From the NCBI RefSeq assembly GCF_029846235.1, contig NZ_JARVWP010000005.1, forward strand, positions 434,001-498,000: DNA of 64,000 nucleotides, given 5' to 3'. Both the position numbers and the translations under genes were made by a program. How positions within the stretch are numbered: position 1 is the stretch's first letter; every line of letters begins with the position of its first letter. Below the pieces are notes generated by a model, which was not told where the DNA came from, searched no databases, and was given only the letters and a program-made list of their open reading frames with translations. Origin of the DNA: Bradyrhizobium sp. CER78 (lineage in GTDB: Bacteria; Pseudomonadota; Alphaproteobacteria; Rhizobiales; Xanthobacteraceae). Below are positions 17,040 to 25,354 of this stretch, piece by piece.

Positions 17040-18602
17040 ATGGTGATGCGCCGCACCTTTTTCTTTGCGCTTCTGCTGGGTGCCGGCGTCACCATGGGTT
17101 GGCATACAATGGCCAATGCCGCGCCGGACCTGACGCAACTCGCGCAAGCGCAGCCCGCACCTACGGCCGCCCCGGCGCCGGCTGCAACACCGGCTGCTCC
17201 CGCGACACCTGTGCCTGCAACTCCGGCGCCAGGTACGAGTGCGCAACCCACTGCGCCCGAGCCGATCGGCAACGTCGCGACGCTGACCGGAACCGCGACC
17301 GTCACGCGCAACAACACCACGACGCCGCTGCAGATCCGCGACGACATCTTTGCCAATGACGATGTCGCTACGTCGGCGACCTCCTCGCTCGGCATCACCT
17401 TCAACGACGGCACCACCTTCAACCTGCGCGCCAACGCCAGGATCACGATCGACAACTACGTCTACGAGGATGGCGGCCAGCAGAACGCCGCGCTGTTCAA
17501 CGTCGCCAAGGGAACGGCGGCCTTTGTCGCCGCTGCTGTCGCCAAGACCGGCGACATGAAGATCTCGACGCCGACCGCAACCCTCGGCATCCGCGGCACC
17601 ACCGGCCTTGTCGAAGTGCCCGAAGGCGCGAATGCGACCAGCAACAATGTCGGCATCAAGCTGTATCCCGACGCCGACGGGCATGTCGGCCGCATCGAAG
17701 TCAACGATCGCGCAGGCGCCTCGCTCGGCGTACTGACGCGCGGCGCGAGCGGTTTTGCGATTCGTCCCGGCAGCGGCGGCGCTCGCTTCGCCGCGGTGCC
17801 GCTGACGATCTCGCCGCAACAGATGACGCGCGACCAGGGTTTCGTGCGCGCGGTGCATTCCGCGCAGACGCTGGGCCGCCAGGTCGTGACCGAGCAGCGC
17901 GACTTCCGCAGAGCCAATCCGGACTTCCGCAGGACCAATCCGGCCGCGCCCTATCCGAACCGCGGCCAGCCGGTGCAGCCGAACCCGCAGCGCCAGAACG
18001 GCCTGCCGGGCCAGAACCGCAACGCTCCGCAGCAGCCGGGTCAGCAGAATCGTCCGGGCCGGTTGCAGCAGCCCGGTCAGCAAAACCGTCCGGGCCAGCC
18101 GCAGCAACCCGGCACGCCCGGCCGGCAAGGTGCGCAACAGCCAGGCTCGAAGCAGCCGGGTACGCAGCAACAAGGCGGCGCGCAGCACGCGCTGCCCGGC
18201 CAACCCGGCGGCACCACGCTGCCGCACGCGCCCGGCGTCCGGACACCGGCCGGACAGCAGCCTGCGGGACAACAGCCCGCACGTCAGGGCGGCGCGACGC
18301 AGCCCGGCGGACAACAGTCGCCGGCACGTCAAGGCGGCCTGCAGCCCGGACGCACACAGCCGCCGGGCGGCGTGCGCCAGCCAGGACAGCCAGCGGCTCA
18401 ACCCGGCGTGCCGCGACAAGGCGCAGCGCAGCCTGCACCGCAGGCACCGGGCCAGACGCGGCCGGGCATTCAGCAGGCTGCACCGGGCGTCCGCCCCGGC
18501 ATGCAACGGCCCGCCGTGCAGGCACGCCCAGCCTTCCAGCAACGACGTGCACCGCCGCCGCGTGCGGCGAGGCCGCAGCCCAAGGACAGGCGCCATAACT
18601 GA
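17040..18602 (+). CDS. FecR-domain surface protein with long Pro/Gly/Gln-rich tail
   Basis: A 520-residue exported protein. The signal peptide MRRTFFFALLLGAGVTMGW ends near ANA. A Pro/Ala-rich segment (35-75) follows, then a FecR-like beta domain at about 78-265 (IGNVATLTGTATVTRNN, then VATSATSSLGITFNDGTTF and TPTATLGIRGTTGLVEV). From about 300 to the end it is low-complexity sequence rich in PGQQNRPGQ-like units. FecR domains in such proteins bind envelope components; this one is not next to a TonB receptor or sigma factor. The ATGs at 17040 and 17046 are both possible starts. Confidence 0.82.
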   Translation: MVMRRTFFFALLLGAGVTMGWHTMANAAPDLTQLAQAQPAPTAAPAPAATPAAPATPVPATPAPGTSAQPTAPEPIGNVATLTGTATVTRNNTTTPLQIRDDIFANDDVATSATSSLGITFNDGTTFNLRANARITIDNYVYEDGGQQNAALFNVAKGTAAFVAAAVAKTGDMKISTPTATLGIRGTTGLVEVPEGANATSNNVGIKLYPDADGHVGRIEVNDRAGASLGVLTRGASGFAIRPGSGGARFAAVPLTISPQQMTRDQGFVRAVHSAQTLGRQVVTEQRDFRRANPDFRRTNPAAPYPNRGQPVQPNPQRQNGLPGQNRNAPQQPGQQNRPGRLQQPGQQNRPGQPQQPGTPGRQGAQQPGSKQPGTQQQGGAQHALPGQPGGTTLPHAPGVRTPAGQQPAGQQPARQGGATQPGGQQSPARQGGLQPGRTQPPGGVRQPGQPAAQPGVPRQGAAQPAPQAPGQTRPGIQQAAPGVRPGMQRPAVQARPAFQQRRAPPPRAARPQPKDRRHN

Positions 18603-18619
18603 TGTGGCAGCGCGCGGCG

Positions 18620-19510
18620 TCAGGCCGCGCGGCGCAGCCAGTCGCGCACGCGTTCGATCAGGTTTTTGCGCGGGATCGGCTGAACGGCCGTGGCAACGGG
18701 TTCGATCTCGCGCGCAGATGGGAGCGGCTGCTCGGATGCAGCCACCTCTGTCACGGCATGTTCGGTCTCGACCGCTTCGCCGGCATTCGCGGCTAGATCG
18801 TCCAACACCACGGTCGGCTGATCCGGTTTGACATTCAACGCCGGCGTCTCCACGACATCGGACGCTTCAGCCATCACTTGCACCTCAACAGGCAGAGGTG
18901 CGTCAACGACGCTCGAAGTTTCGGCGGCCACTGCCGCTTCATCAACCACGGACCTATCACTGCCCGCAGGCATCTCAGCGGCAACGGGCTCCACAGCGAT
19001 CGCGGGCTGATCGACGATGGGCTCTTCCGCGGCAAGGCGCGCACGCCGGCGCTCTGCGGCCGCAACGCGCAAGCGCGCGCGCCGCTCGCGCGCCGCATTC
19101 GCCGCGGCCTGCAACGCGATCGGGCCGACATTCTCCAGGAACGCGCGTTCATAGCCGCGTGACAGCCGCTCCAGCGCCGCATCGAGCGGCAGCCAGTCGA
19201 CTTCCCTGATGTCGCTCATCAATTCCCGCACCGGCTTGCCGCCGGCATCCATGCGCCAGTAATGCACCACCTTCGAGCGCCCGCCGGAATCATAGACCAG
19301 CGTACCCAGGAACTCGTGCACGTCGACGTCGTGACCGGTTTCCTCGAGCACCTCGCGCTCGGCGGCGGCGCGCGCCGTCTCGCCATCGTCGAGCTTGCCC
19401 TTCGGCAGCACCCATTCATTGCGCTTGCGCAGGCGCACGACGGCAAAGCGCGGCGGCGCCTCCCGCCGCAGCACAATGCCTCCCGCCGCCAGAACAGGCG
19501 TCCGCGCCAT
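18620..19510 (-). CDS. NUDIX hydrolase with long acidic C-terminal tail
   Basis: A 296-residue cytoplasmic enzyme. The N-terminal 140 residues are a NUDIX domain with the complete box GKLDDGETARAAAEREVLEETG, that is Gx5Ex7REUxEExGU. WVLPKGKL and VVHYWRMDA are typical of the DIPP/Ap4A-type group, which cleave diphosphates linked to another group. Then come an Arg-rich stretch, about 130 residues of acidic Ala/Val/Glu-rich low-complexity sequence, and a basic end (RKNLIERVRDWLRRAA) that could touch a membrane. An in-frame TTG at 19522 exists, but the ATG at 19510 is preferred. Confidence 0.9.
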   Translation of the reverse strand: MARTPVLAAGGIVLRREAPPRFAVVRLRKRNEWVLPKGKLDDGETARAAAEREVLEETGHDVDVHEFLGTLVYDSGGRSKVVHYWRMDAGGKPVRELMSDIREVDWLPLDAALERLSRGYERAFLENVGPIALQAAANAARERRARLRVAAAERRRARLAAEEPIVDQPAIAVEPVAAEMPAGSDRSVVDEAAVAAETSSVVDAPLPVEVQVMAEASDVVETPALNVKPDQPTVVLDDLAANAGEAVETEHAVTEVAASEQPLPSAREIEPVATAVQPIPRKNLIERVRDWLRRAA

Positions 19511-19564
19511 CTCGTATCCCAAAGGTTTGCGATTTAGGATCGTCGCACGACGATCGCAGCCATT

Positions 19565-19712
19565 CTAAAGCATGATCCGGAAAAGTGGAAACCGCTTTTC
19601 CAAGCAGAACATGCTCAAACAATGACGTGCGAAGGAGAAAGCGACATCAAAATTCCCATTTGACGCGCTTTCTTCACGTGAACCGGTGCCCACTTCGCTC
19701 GAAAGCGCTATG
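19565..19712. repeat. Intergenic repeat F (two parts), overlapping a stop codon
   Basis: Part one (19565-19625) contains GCATGATCCGGAAAAGTGG, AACCGCTTTTCC and ACATGCTCAAACAATGACG. Part two (19661-19712) contains TTCTTCACGTGAACCGG and CACTTCGCTCGAAAGCGCTATG. Both resemble palindromic elements dispersed between genes in Bradyrhizobium-like genomes. The end of part two covers the stop codon of the phosphatidylserine decarboxylase gene. Confidence 0.65.
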
Positions 19713-20610
19713 AGGGTTTTCGCATCAAAGGTTCGCCGCATTTGATCCGCGTTCCCTCGGCGACATTGTCGCAGAACTCGAAATTGTCAGGCGCGAGCAC
19801 GATAATGGTCGAGCCGTGCTCGAACCAACCGAGTTCATCGCCTTTCTTCACATGCGCGTCACATGGGAAATCCACCGGGCCGCGCGACTGCGCATTCAGC
19901 GTGACGTCGAGGAAATGCAGGCGAAGGCTGGCGACCAGGATCGCTGCGACCGGAACCAGCGTCAGCGCCTCGCCGGTCGGGAGTTTTGTGCGCAGCACCG
20001 CGCGCTCATTCTTGCAGAACAGCCGCTCGATCCGCTTCAACGCGATCGGATTGACGTTCCAGACATCGCCATGGATGAACGTCACCTTGTCGATGGCAAG
20101 ATCATACGGCGCGTGGAAGCGGTGATACATGCTCGAGGTCAGCCGCAGCGTGACGAAGCGGCCGTTGCGATGCTGCTCGACCAGCGCGGGATCGCCGAGC
20201 AGGTCGAGCAGCGAATAGGGCGCGCCCTTGACCTGGAACAATTGCCCGTCCTCGATCCGGCCATGCGCGCCGACGATCGCATCCGACGGGCTCGCGATGA
20301 TGGCGGGATCGGCCGCCGCCGGGCGCAGGCCGGGCTTCAGCTCACGGGTAAAGCAATCGTGCAAACTCTTGAATTCGGTCTTCTTTGCTTCCGACAGATC
20401 GAGGTCGGAGAATAGCTTCCAGCAGGCGATCGAGGCATCGCGCACCAGCGGGTTCTCGATCTTGGAGAACCAGCCCATGAAGCGGGTCAGCGCGGCCCGT
20501 GGAATCCGGTTGGTGAGCAGGAAATTGAGGTCTTCCTGCTGGGTGAATGCCGAGATCAGGCCCTTGACTGTCATGAATTTGTTAGGTGCTGAGGCTAGCG
20601 CTTCTGTCAT
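19708..20610 (-). CDS. psd: Phosphatidylserine decarboxylase
   Basis: A 300-residue proenzyme, membrane-associated, that makes phosphatidylethanolamine. The family's D-H-S residues are visible: D in SPSDAIVGAHG, H in MYHRFHAPYD, and the self-cleavage and pyruvoyl Ser in FEHGSTIIVLAP (HGST in place of the common LGST). It is longer than the small rhizobial Psd (about 230 residues) and nearer the E. coli type. I start it at 20610 (MTEALASAPNKF); that ATG overlaps by two bases the ATG of the divergent aminotransferase gene. MTVKGLISAF at 20574 is an alternative. It may be a second Psd for a special lipid. Confidence 0.9.
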   Translation of the reverse strand: MTEALASAPNKFMTVKGLISAFTQQEDLNFLLTNRIPRAALTRFMGWFSKIENPLVRDASIACWKLFSDLDLSEAKKTEFKSLHDCFTRELKPGLRPAAADPAIIASPSDAIVGAHGRIEDGQLFQVKGAPYSLLDLLGDPALVEQHRNGRFVTLRLTSSMYHRFHAPYDLAIDKVTFIHGDVWNVNPIALKRIERLFCKNERAVLRTKLPTGEALTLVPVAAILVASLRLHFLDVTLNAQSRGPVDFPCDAHVKKGDELGWFEHGSTIIVLAPDNFEFCDNVAEGTRIKCGEPLMRKPS

Positions 20611-22273
20611 GGAAACATCCCTTCCGATTCTCTCGCTGTCCGCCGCCGCACTTGCCGGCGCCGCCGCAGCTTTCCCCAAAATTCAGGCCCGCATCGCGCT
20701 GTCGCGCGCCAAGCACCGCTCGCTGACCGGACATTCCAAGATGTCCAAGATGGTGGCGCGAATGGTGCCGCACTACGAATTCGACATCGACCAGTTCTTC
20801 TGCTCCGACGGAGCGCCGAAGGACATCGCGATCCAGCGCCAGGACGGCTTCTTCCGCCTCGCCGGCCTCTACCAGGATCGCTACCCCAAGGGCCGCGCGC
20901 TGACCGCCGAGGTGACGGAGCGGATCTCCGACCTGCAGTTCACCGAAAGCTACCGCGTGCCGTTCCAGTACAGCCGCCTGGTGCGCGAGCATCTCGGCAC
21001 CTCGGCCTTCGTCGAGGCCTCCCGCGGCGTCACCGTCACCGACCTCGACGGCAACGTGTCCTACGACCTGACCGGCTCCTACGGCGTCAACATCTTCGGC
21101 AACGACTTCTACAAGGAGTGCATCGCCGAGGGTGAGAAGCGCGCCCATGCGCTGGGTCCGGTGCTCGGCCCCTACCACCCGATCATTGCCGACAATGTGA
21201 AGCGGCTCTGCGAGATCTCCGGTCTCGACGAGGTCTCGTTCCACATGTCGGGCACCGAGGCCGTGATGCAGGCGGTGCGGCTCGCGCGCTACCACACCAA
21301 GCGCACGCATCTGGTGCGCTTCGCCGGCGCCTATCACGGCTGGTGGGGCGAGGTGCAGCCCGGCGTCGGCAATCCGGTGTCGCCGCACGAGACCTACACG
21401 CTCGCCGACATGTCGGAGAAGACGCTGCACGTGCTGCGCACCCGCAAGGACATCGCCTGCGTGCTGGTCAATCCGCTGCAGGCGCTGCATCCGAACGGCA
21501 ACGCGCCCGGCGATTCCGCGCTGGTCGATTCCTCGCGCTCTTCCCGGTACGACCGCGCCGCCTACACCGAATGGCTGAAGAAGCTGCGCGAGGTCTGCAC
21601 CGAGCGCGGCATCGTGCTGATCTTCGACGAGGTGTTCGTCGGCTTCCGCCTCGCCGCCGGCGGCGCCCAGGAATATTTCGGCGTCAAAGCCGACATGGCG
21701 ACCTACGGCAAGAGCCTTGCCGGCGGACTTCCGGTCGGCGTGGTGTGCGGCCGCAAGGACCTGATGCGCCGCTTCCGCGACGACCGTCCGGCCGACATCT
21801 GCTTCGCCCGCGGCACCTTCAACTCGCACCCTTACGTGATGACGGCGATGGACGAGTTCCTGAGCCGGCTCGCCAGCCCGAACTTCCGCTCGATCTATAA
21901 CGGGCTGGACGAAACCTGGAACGGCCGCGCCAAGTCGCTCAACGACCGGCTCGAAGCACAAGGCTTGCCGGTTCGCGTCGGCAACATCTCGTCGATCTGG
22001 ACCGTCTATTACACCGAGCCGTCCCGCTATAACTGGATGCTGCAATACTACCTGCGCGCCGAGGGACTGGCGCTGAGCTGGGTCGGCACCGGCCGCCTGA
22101 TCTTCAGCCTGAACTACACCGACGCTGATTTCGCGGAGGTCAGCGACCGCTTCGTCGCGGCTTGCGACAAGATGAAGCGCGACGGCTGGTGGTGGCACCA
22201 GGAAGGTCTCACCAACAAGAACATCAAGCGGCAGATCCTGAAAGAGATGGTCGCTGTGAGGCTTGGGCGCTGA
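20609..22273 (+). CDS. Membrane-anchored class III PLP aminotransferase
   Basis: A 554-residue enzyme of the glutamate-1-semialdehyde aminomutase-like group. Residues 5-24 are one hydrophobic anchor. Residues 40-135 are an extra domain (KMSKMVARMVPHYEFDIDQF, then YRVPFQYSRLVREHLG). Residues 136-540 are the PLP fold: HMSGTEAV at 212-219, FAGAYHGWWGEVQPG, D340 in LIFDEVFVGFR, and K368 in TYGKSLAGGLPVG, the PLP lysine. Plain GSA aminomutases are about 430 residues and soluble. The start at 20609 overlaps the psd start on the other strand. By context, a lipid head-group or backbone amination is possible; the substrate is unknown. Confidence 0.87.
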   Translation: METSLPILSLSAAALAGAAAAFPKIQARIALSRAKHRSLTGHSKMSKMVARMVPHYEFDIDQFFCSDGAPKDIAIQRQDGFFRLAGLYQDRYPKGRALTAEVTERISDLQFTESYRVPFQYSRLVREHLGTSAFVEASRGVTVTDLDGNVSYDLTGSYGVNIFGNDFYKECIAEGEKRAHALGPVLGPYHPIIADNVKRLCEISGLDEVSFHMSGTEAVMQAVRLARYHTKRTHLVRFAGAYHGWWGEVQPGVGNPVSPHETYTLADMSEKTLHVLRTRKDIACVLVNPLQALHPNGNAPGDSALVDSSRSSRYDRAAYTEWLKKLREVCTERGIVLIFDEVFVGFRLAAGGAQEYFGVKADMATYGKSLAGGLPVGVVCGRKDLMRRFRDDRPADICFARGTFNSHPYVMTAMDEFLSRLASPNFRSIYNGLDETWNGRAKSLNDRLEAQGLPVRVGNISSIWTVYYTEPSRYNWMLQYYLRAEGLALSWVGTGRLIFSLNYTDADFAEVSDRFVAACDKMKRDGWWWHQEGLTNKNIKRQILKEMVAVRLGR

Positions 22274-22323
22274 CGGCTGCCCCTGCTCTCTCCCCCCCTC
22301 GCCCCGCTCTTGCCCTTCCTTCA

Positions 22324-22450
22324 CCTCTCCCGCTTGCGGGGGAGGCCGGGTCGCATCGGCAGATGCGATCCGGGTGGGGGTTCTCTCCTCACAATGAGTG
22401 CCGCAAGCGGCGACACCCCCACCCCAACCCTCCCCCGCAAGCGGGAGAGG
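22324..22450. repeat. Intergenic palindromic repeat, family B (copy 1)
   Basis: Outer arms CCTCTCCCGCTTGCGGGGGA and TCCCCCGCAAGCGGGAGAGG are exact complements. Within lies CGCATCGGCAGATGCG and a GGGTGGGGG / CCCCCACCCC pair. Further copies are at 31632-31742 and 53632-53776, with a half-site at 4283-4303. It fills most of the 294 bp between two convergent genes. Confidence 0.88.
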
Positions 22451-22567
22451 GAGCGCAGTCCCGTTGTGGCCAGCAGCGCGGCGTAAGATCTTCACGAGAG
22501 CCCTAAGAACGGTGATGCCCGGGACAAGCCCGGGCATGACGCAATTTGAAGACGCTGGGAGCAACGA

Positions 22568-23185
22568 TCAGGCGTGCTTGACGTGCTTCTCGAGACCCGG
22601 ATCGATCAGCTCGCCTTTCATCAGGAACAGCGGCGCCTTGTGATAGAGCTTCAGGTCGTGGAACGGATCGGTGACGATCTTGGTCATCCAGACGAGGCCG
22701 GTCTCGACGTCGCGGATGAAGAACAGGTGGATGGTGCGGAACAGCAGGCCGCCGACGCCGACCGCAAGCCAGATCTTGGCGACCTGACGGGTGAAGTCGC
22801 CCATCGTGACCCAGGGCTTGAACAGGCCGAACAGGGTCGGATCGAAGTACAGCACCATCGGCGACAGCGCCCAGATCGCCATCAGCACGACCTTGCGCTG
22901 CAGGTTGTAGCCGACCTTGATGTCTTCCTTGTGCTCGTGGGTCGCCTGGTTGACGTGGTCATACCCCTTCGGCTCGAAGAAGAAGTGACCGGCCTGGCGC
23001 GAGGTCATCGAGACCAGCCAGCCGACCAGCGCCGACACGACCGGATCGAAGAACAGCATCACATAGGCGAACAGGAAGCTCAGCGCGCTGACGAAGTGCA
23101 GGCTCTGGTTGATCCGGCTGTGGTGGTAGAAGCGATGGTCATCCCAGCGCTGGGTACGCAGCTCTTGCAGAAAATTCTTGATCAT
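22568..23185 (-). CDS. Mpo1-like (DUF962) membrane protein
   Basis: A 205-residue protein with about four membrane helices and conserved His residues: YHHSRINQSLHFV near 20-32 and SRQAGHFFFEP near 60-70. These fit the DUF962/Mpo1 family. Yeast Mpo1 is an iron-dependent dioxygenase that alpha-oxidises 2-hydroxy fatty acids from phytosphingosine; bacterial members are little studied. I start at 23185 (MIKNFLQEL). It is downstream of pmtA on the same strand with a 252-bp gap that holds its own likely promoter and a 19-bp motif also found upstream of the glycosyltransferase gene. Confidence 0.78.
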   Translation of the reverse strand: MIKNFLQELRTQRWDDHRFYHHSRINQSLHFVSALSFLFAYVMLFFDPVVSALVGWLVSMTSRQAGHFFFEPKGYDHVNQATHEHKEDIKVGYNLQRKVVLMAIWALSPMVLYFDPTLFGLFKPWVTMGDFTRQVAKIWLAVGVGGLLFRTIHLFFIRDVETGLVWMTKIVTDPFHDLKLYHKAPLFLMKGELIDPGLEKHVKHA

Positions 23186-23240
23186 TGGTTCCCCCAACAT
23201 CTTTCGGAACAGGATTTACAGGGATTCGATGTATCGCGTG

Positions 23241-23259
23241 TGACATCATCATAATGACA
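23241..23259 (-). promoter_or_regulatory. Motif upstream of the Mpo1-like gene, shared with 25286-25304
   Basis: TGACATCATCATAATGACA, 56 bp upstream of the Mpo1-like start. It matches 15 of 19 bases of the sequence at 25286-25304, which lies 70 bp upstream of the glycosyltransferase in the same orientation. A co-regulatory site is inferred. Confidence 0.45.
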
Positions 23260-23350
23260 TATGACAACGCGGAGCGACGCCTTGACGCGACTGGAGAAGG
23301 GTCTCGCCTCATCCCGGAGATTTGCGGGGATGAGGCAGAGGAGATCGTAG

Positions 23351-23393
23351 CCTTCCGGTTTGCGGCGCACTGTGCGCCGCCTCACCCGGAAGG
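23351..23393 (-). terminator. Strong hairpin downstream of pmtA
   Basis: CCTTCCGG pairs with CCGGAAGG and the inner GCGGCGCA pairs with TGCGCCGC. It lies 45 bp after the pmtA stop. No T-run follows, so it may be a repeat-derived hairpin that acts as an RNA 3' end rather than a classical terminator. Confidence 0.5.
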
Positions 23394-23437
23394 ACCGGCG
23401 GGCTGAGCCGCCTCAGGCAGCGCTTCAGGCCGCCGCT

Positions 23438-24127
23438 TTAAGCCGCCTTGGCGACGTCGGCCTTGCGGAAGCGGACCAGCGAGAAATGGCCGAGCGGCGG
23501 GATCAGGCGGCGTTCCGCGAGCTCCATGCCGTGCGCGCCAGAGAGCCACTTGGTGTAGCGCGACCAGGCGAATTCAGCGGTGCGGAACCCGAGCGGGCGC
23601 ACCACCGGCTGCAGCGTCTGCTCGATGAAGCGGCGGACGCCGGCGTCGGCGCTGACCCGGGTCAGGATGATCAATTCGCCGCCCGGCCGCACCACGCGCG
23701 CGAACTCGTCCATCGCGGCTTCCGGGTTCGGCACTGCCGAGAGCACGTACTGCGCCATCACCACATCGAACGAATTGTCGGGGAATTCGAGCTTCTCGGC
23801 ATCCATCACCGCAAGGCCCTCGACATTCTTCAGGCCCTGCTCGGCGACGCGCTTCTTGGCCTTCTCGAGCATCGCCTCGGAAATGTCGGTGCCGAAGATG
23901 CGAACGTTCTGGCCATAGAGCGGCAACGAGATGCCGGTGCCGACGCCGACTTCGAGCACGCGGCCGCCGATCTTGTTGGTGGCCTGGATCGCGGCCTGCC
24001 GGCCCTTGCTGAACACGCCGCCAAACACGAGGTCGTAGATCGGCGCCCAGCGGTCATAGGCCTGCTCGACCGTTTCGCGGTCGAAGTCCAGGGAACGGTC
24101 TGCGCCCAGCTTGATAATTTCAGCCAT
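23438..24127 (-). CDS. pmtA: Phosphatidylethanolamine N-methyltransferase
   Basis: A 229-residue SAM-dependent methyltransferase, class I fold, acting at the inner-membrane surface to convert phosphatidylethanolamine to its methylated forms and phosphatidylcholine. The N-terminus AYDRWAPIYDLVFGGVFSKGR, SAM motif I VLEVGVGTGISLP at about 57-69, FGTDISEAMLEKA (acidic end of the second strand) and the later YVLSAVPNPEAAM match the rhizobial PmtA type. It lies 33 bp downstream of a glycosyltransferase gene, same strand, and so in one operon. Psd nearby would supply its substrate. Bradyrhizobium has several Pmt enzymes, so its exact share in lipid methylation is open. Confidence 0.88.
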   Translation of the reverse strand: MAEIIKLGADRSLDFDRETVEQAYDRWAPIYDLVFGGVFSKGRQAAIQATNKIGGRVLEVGVGTGISLPLYGQNVRIFGTDISEAMLEKAKKRVAEQGLKNVEGLAVMDAEKLEFPDNSFDVVMAQYVLSAVPNPEAAMDEFARVVRPGGELIILTRVSADAGVRRFIEQTLQPVVRPLGFRTAEFAWSRYTKWLSGAHGMELAERRLIPPLGHFSLVRFRKADVAKAA

Positions 24128-24160
24128 AGATAGTCTCTCGTCTTTCGTTCGATTGAGCTG

Positions 24161-25216
24161 TTAATTCGGAACCGCACTGCGGCCGGCAACGCGGCGGGCG
24201 GGCCGCGGCGCGCGGCTCGGCTGCAACGTGGCCAGATTGCCGATGAACTGACGCGCACTGTTTTCCCAGGAACGCTCCAACGCAAAATTGCGGCAGTCTG
24301 CGCGCGACATGTTCAGCGCGCGCAGGCAGGCGGCGCGCAGATCATTGTCGATCGCGCCGATCGGATGATCCGCGATGACGTCCTTCGGCCCGGTGACCGG
24401 GAACGCCGCGACCGGCGTGCCGCAGGCCAGCGCCTCGAGCTGCACGACGCCGAAGGTGTCGGTCAGGCTCGGGAACACGAAGACGTCGGCGGCGGCGAGG
24501 TGCGAGGTCAAATCCTGGCCCTTCTTCTCGCCAAGGAAAATCGCGTCGGGATATTTCTGTTCCAGCGCCGCCCGTTGCGGGCCATCGCCGACCACGACCT
24601 TGGAGCCCGGCAGGTCCAGCGCCAGGAAGGCGTCGAGGTTCTTCTCCACCGCGACGCGGCCCATCGTCATGAAGATCGGCCGCGGCAGGTCGAGCACCGC
24701 CGGTTGGTCGGGATTGAAGATCCTGGTGTCGACGCCGCGGGTCCAGAAGCCGAGCCTGCGGAAGCCGCGCTCGGCAAGCTCGGACCGCAGCGAGTCGGTC
24801 GCGACCATGGTCATCGAGCCTGCCGCATGGAAGTGGCGAAGCACGGCGTAGCCGACGCTGTCGGGAATTCCGGTGCGCACCGAAACATATTCCGGGAAGC
24901 GCGTTGTATATGACGTGGTGAAGGCGAGCTTGTTGCGCTGGCAAAAGCCGCGCACTGCCCAGCCGATCGGACCTTCGGTTGCGATGTGGATCGCCTCGGG
25001 TGCGGCCTCCTCGATCCGGCGCGCGATCTCGCGCCGGTTCGGCAGCGCCATCCGCAGCCCCGGATAGGTCGGCACGCCGACCGAACGGAAGCCGTCGGGA
25101 GTGAGGAATTCGATCTCGGCGCCGAGGGCCGCTGCGCTGCGCGCAAGCGACGTCAGCGTCCGGACCACGCCGTTGACTTGCGGATGCCAGGCATCGGTCG
25201 CAACGAGTATGCGCAT
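24161..25216 (-). CDS. GT4-family glycosyltransferase
   Basis: A 351-residue cytoplasmic or membrane-bound glycosyltransferase with GT-B fold. The N-terminal domain starts MRILVATDAWHPQVNGVVRT, with the glycine-containing loop of the family. The C-terminal domain has IFMTMGRVAVEKNLDAFL, VVVGDGPQRAALE and the nucleotide-sugar motif SLTDTFGVVQLEALACGTPV (E-x7-E type). It resembles GDP-mannose-dependent alpha-mannosyltransferases of the MgtA/PimB group. It is first gene of a unit with pmtA, so a glycolipid acceptor is plausible; sugar donor and acceptor cannot be told from the sequence. Confidence 0.87.
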   Translation of the reverse strand: MRILVATDAWHPQVNGVVRTLTSLARSAAALGAEIEFLTPDGFRSVGVPTYPGLRMALPNRREIARRIEEAAPEAIHIATEGPIGWAVRGFCQRNKLAFTTSYTTRFPEYVSVRTGIPDSVGYAVLRHFHAAGSMTMVATDSLRSELAERGFRRLGFWTRGVDTRIFNPDQPAVLDLPRPIFMTMGRVAVEKNLDAFLALDLPGSKVVVGDGPQRAALEQKYPDAIFLGEKKGQDLTSHLAAADVFVFPSLTDTFGVVQLEALACGTPVAAFPVTGPKDVIADHPIGAIDNDLRAACLRALNMSRADCRNFALERSWENSARQFIGNLATLQPSRAPRPARRVAGRSAVPN

Positions 25217-25285
25217 CGCAGGAGACCCAAATCGTTAATCTTGATTCTGCTCGCACGACGTTCTGACATGGATGTTTCAAACGTA

Positions 25286-25304
25286 TGACGTCATCGAAAT
25301 GTTA
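25286..25304 (-). promoter_or_regulatory. Motif upstream of the glycosyltransferase, shared with 23241-23259
   Basis: TGACGTCATCGAAATGTTA, 70 bp before the glycosyltransferase start, in the same orientation as the copy upstream of the Mpo1-like gene. It contains the 8-bp palindrome TGACGTCA. Confidence 0.45.
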
Positions 25305-25354
25305 GGTTGTTTTTCACGGCAAACGGCCGGTTTTTCGTGTAACATGACAGACAG

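Noticed and set aside
22324..22450. Possible CRISPR repeats in the palindromic intergenic DNA
   Set aside because: Only paired inverted arms, no regular direct-repeat and spacer pattern here or elsewhere in the window.
20582..22564. A 660-residue - strand frame antisense to the aminotransferase
   Set aside because: No domain, His/Arg/Asp-rich shadow translation; it also crosses a repeat.
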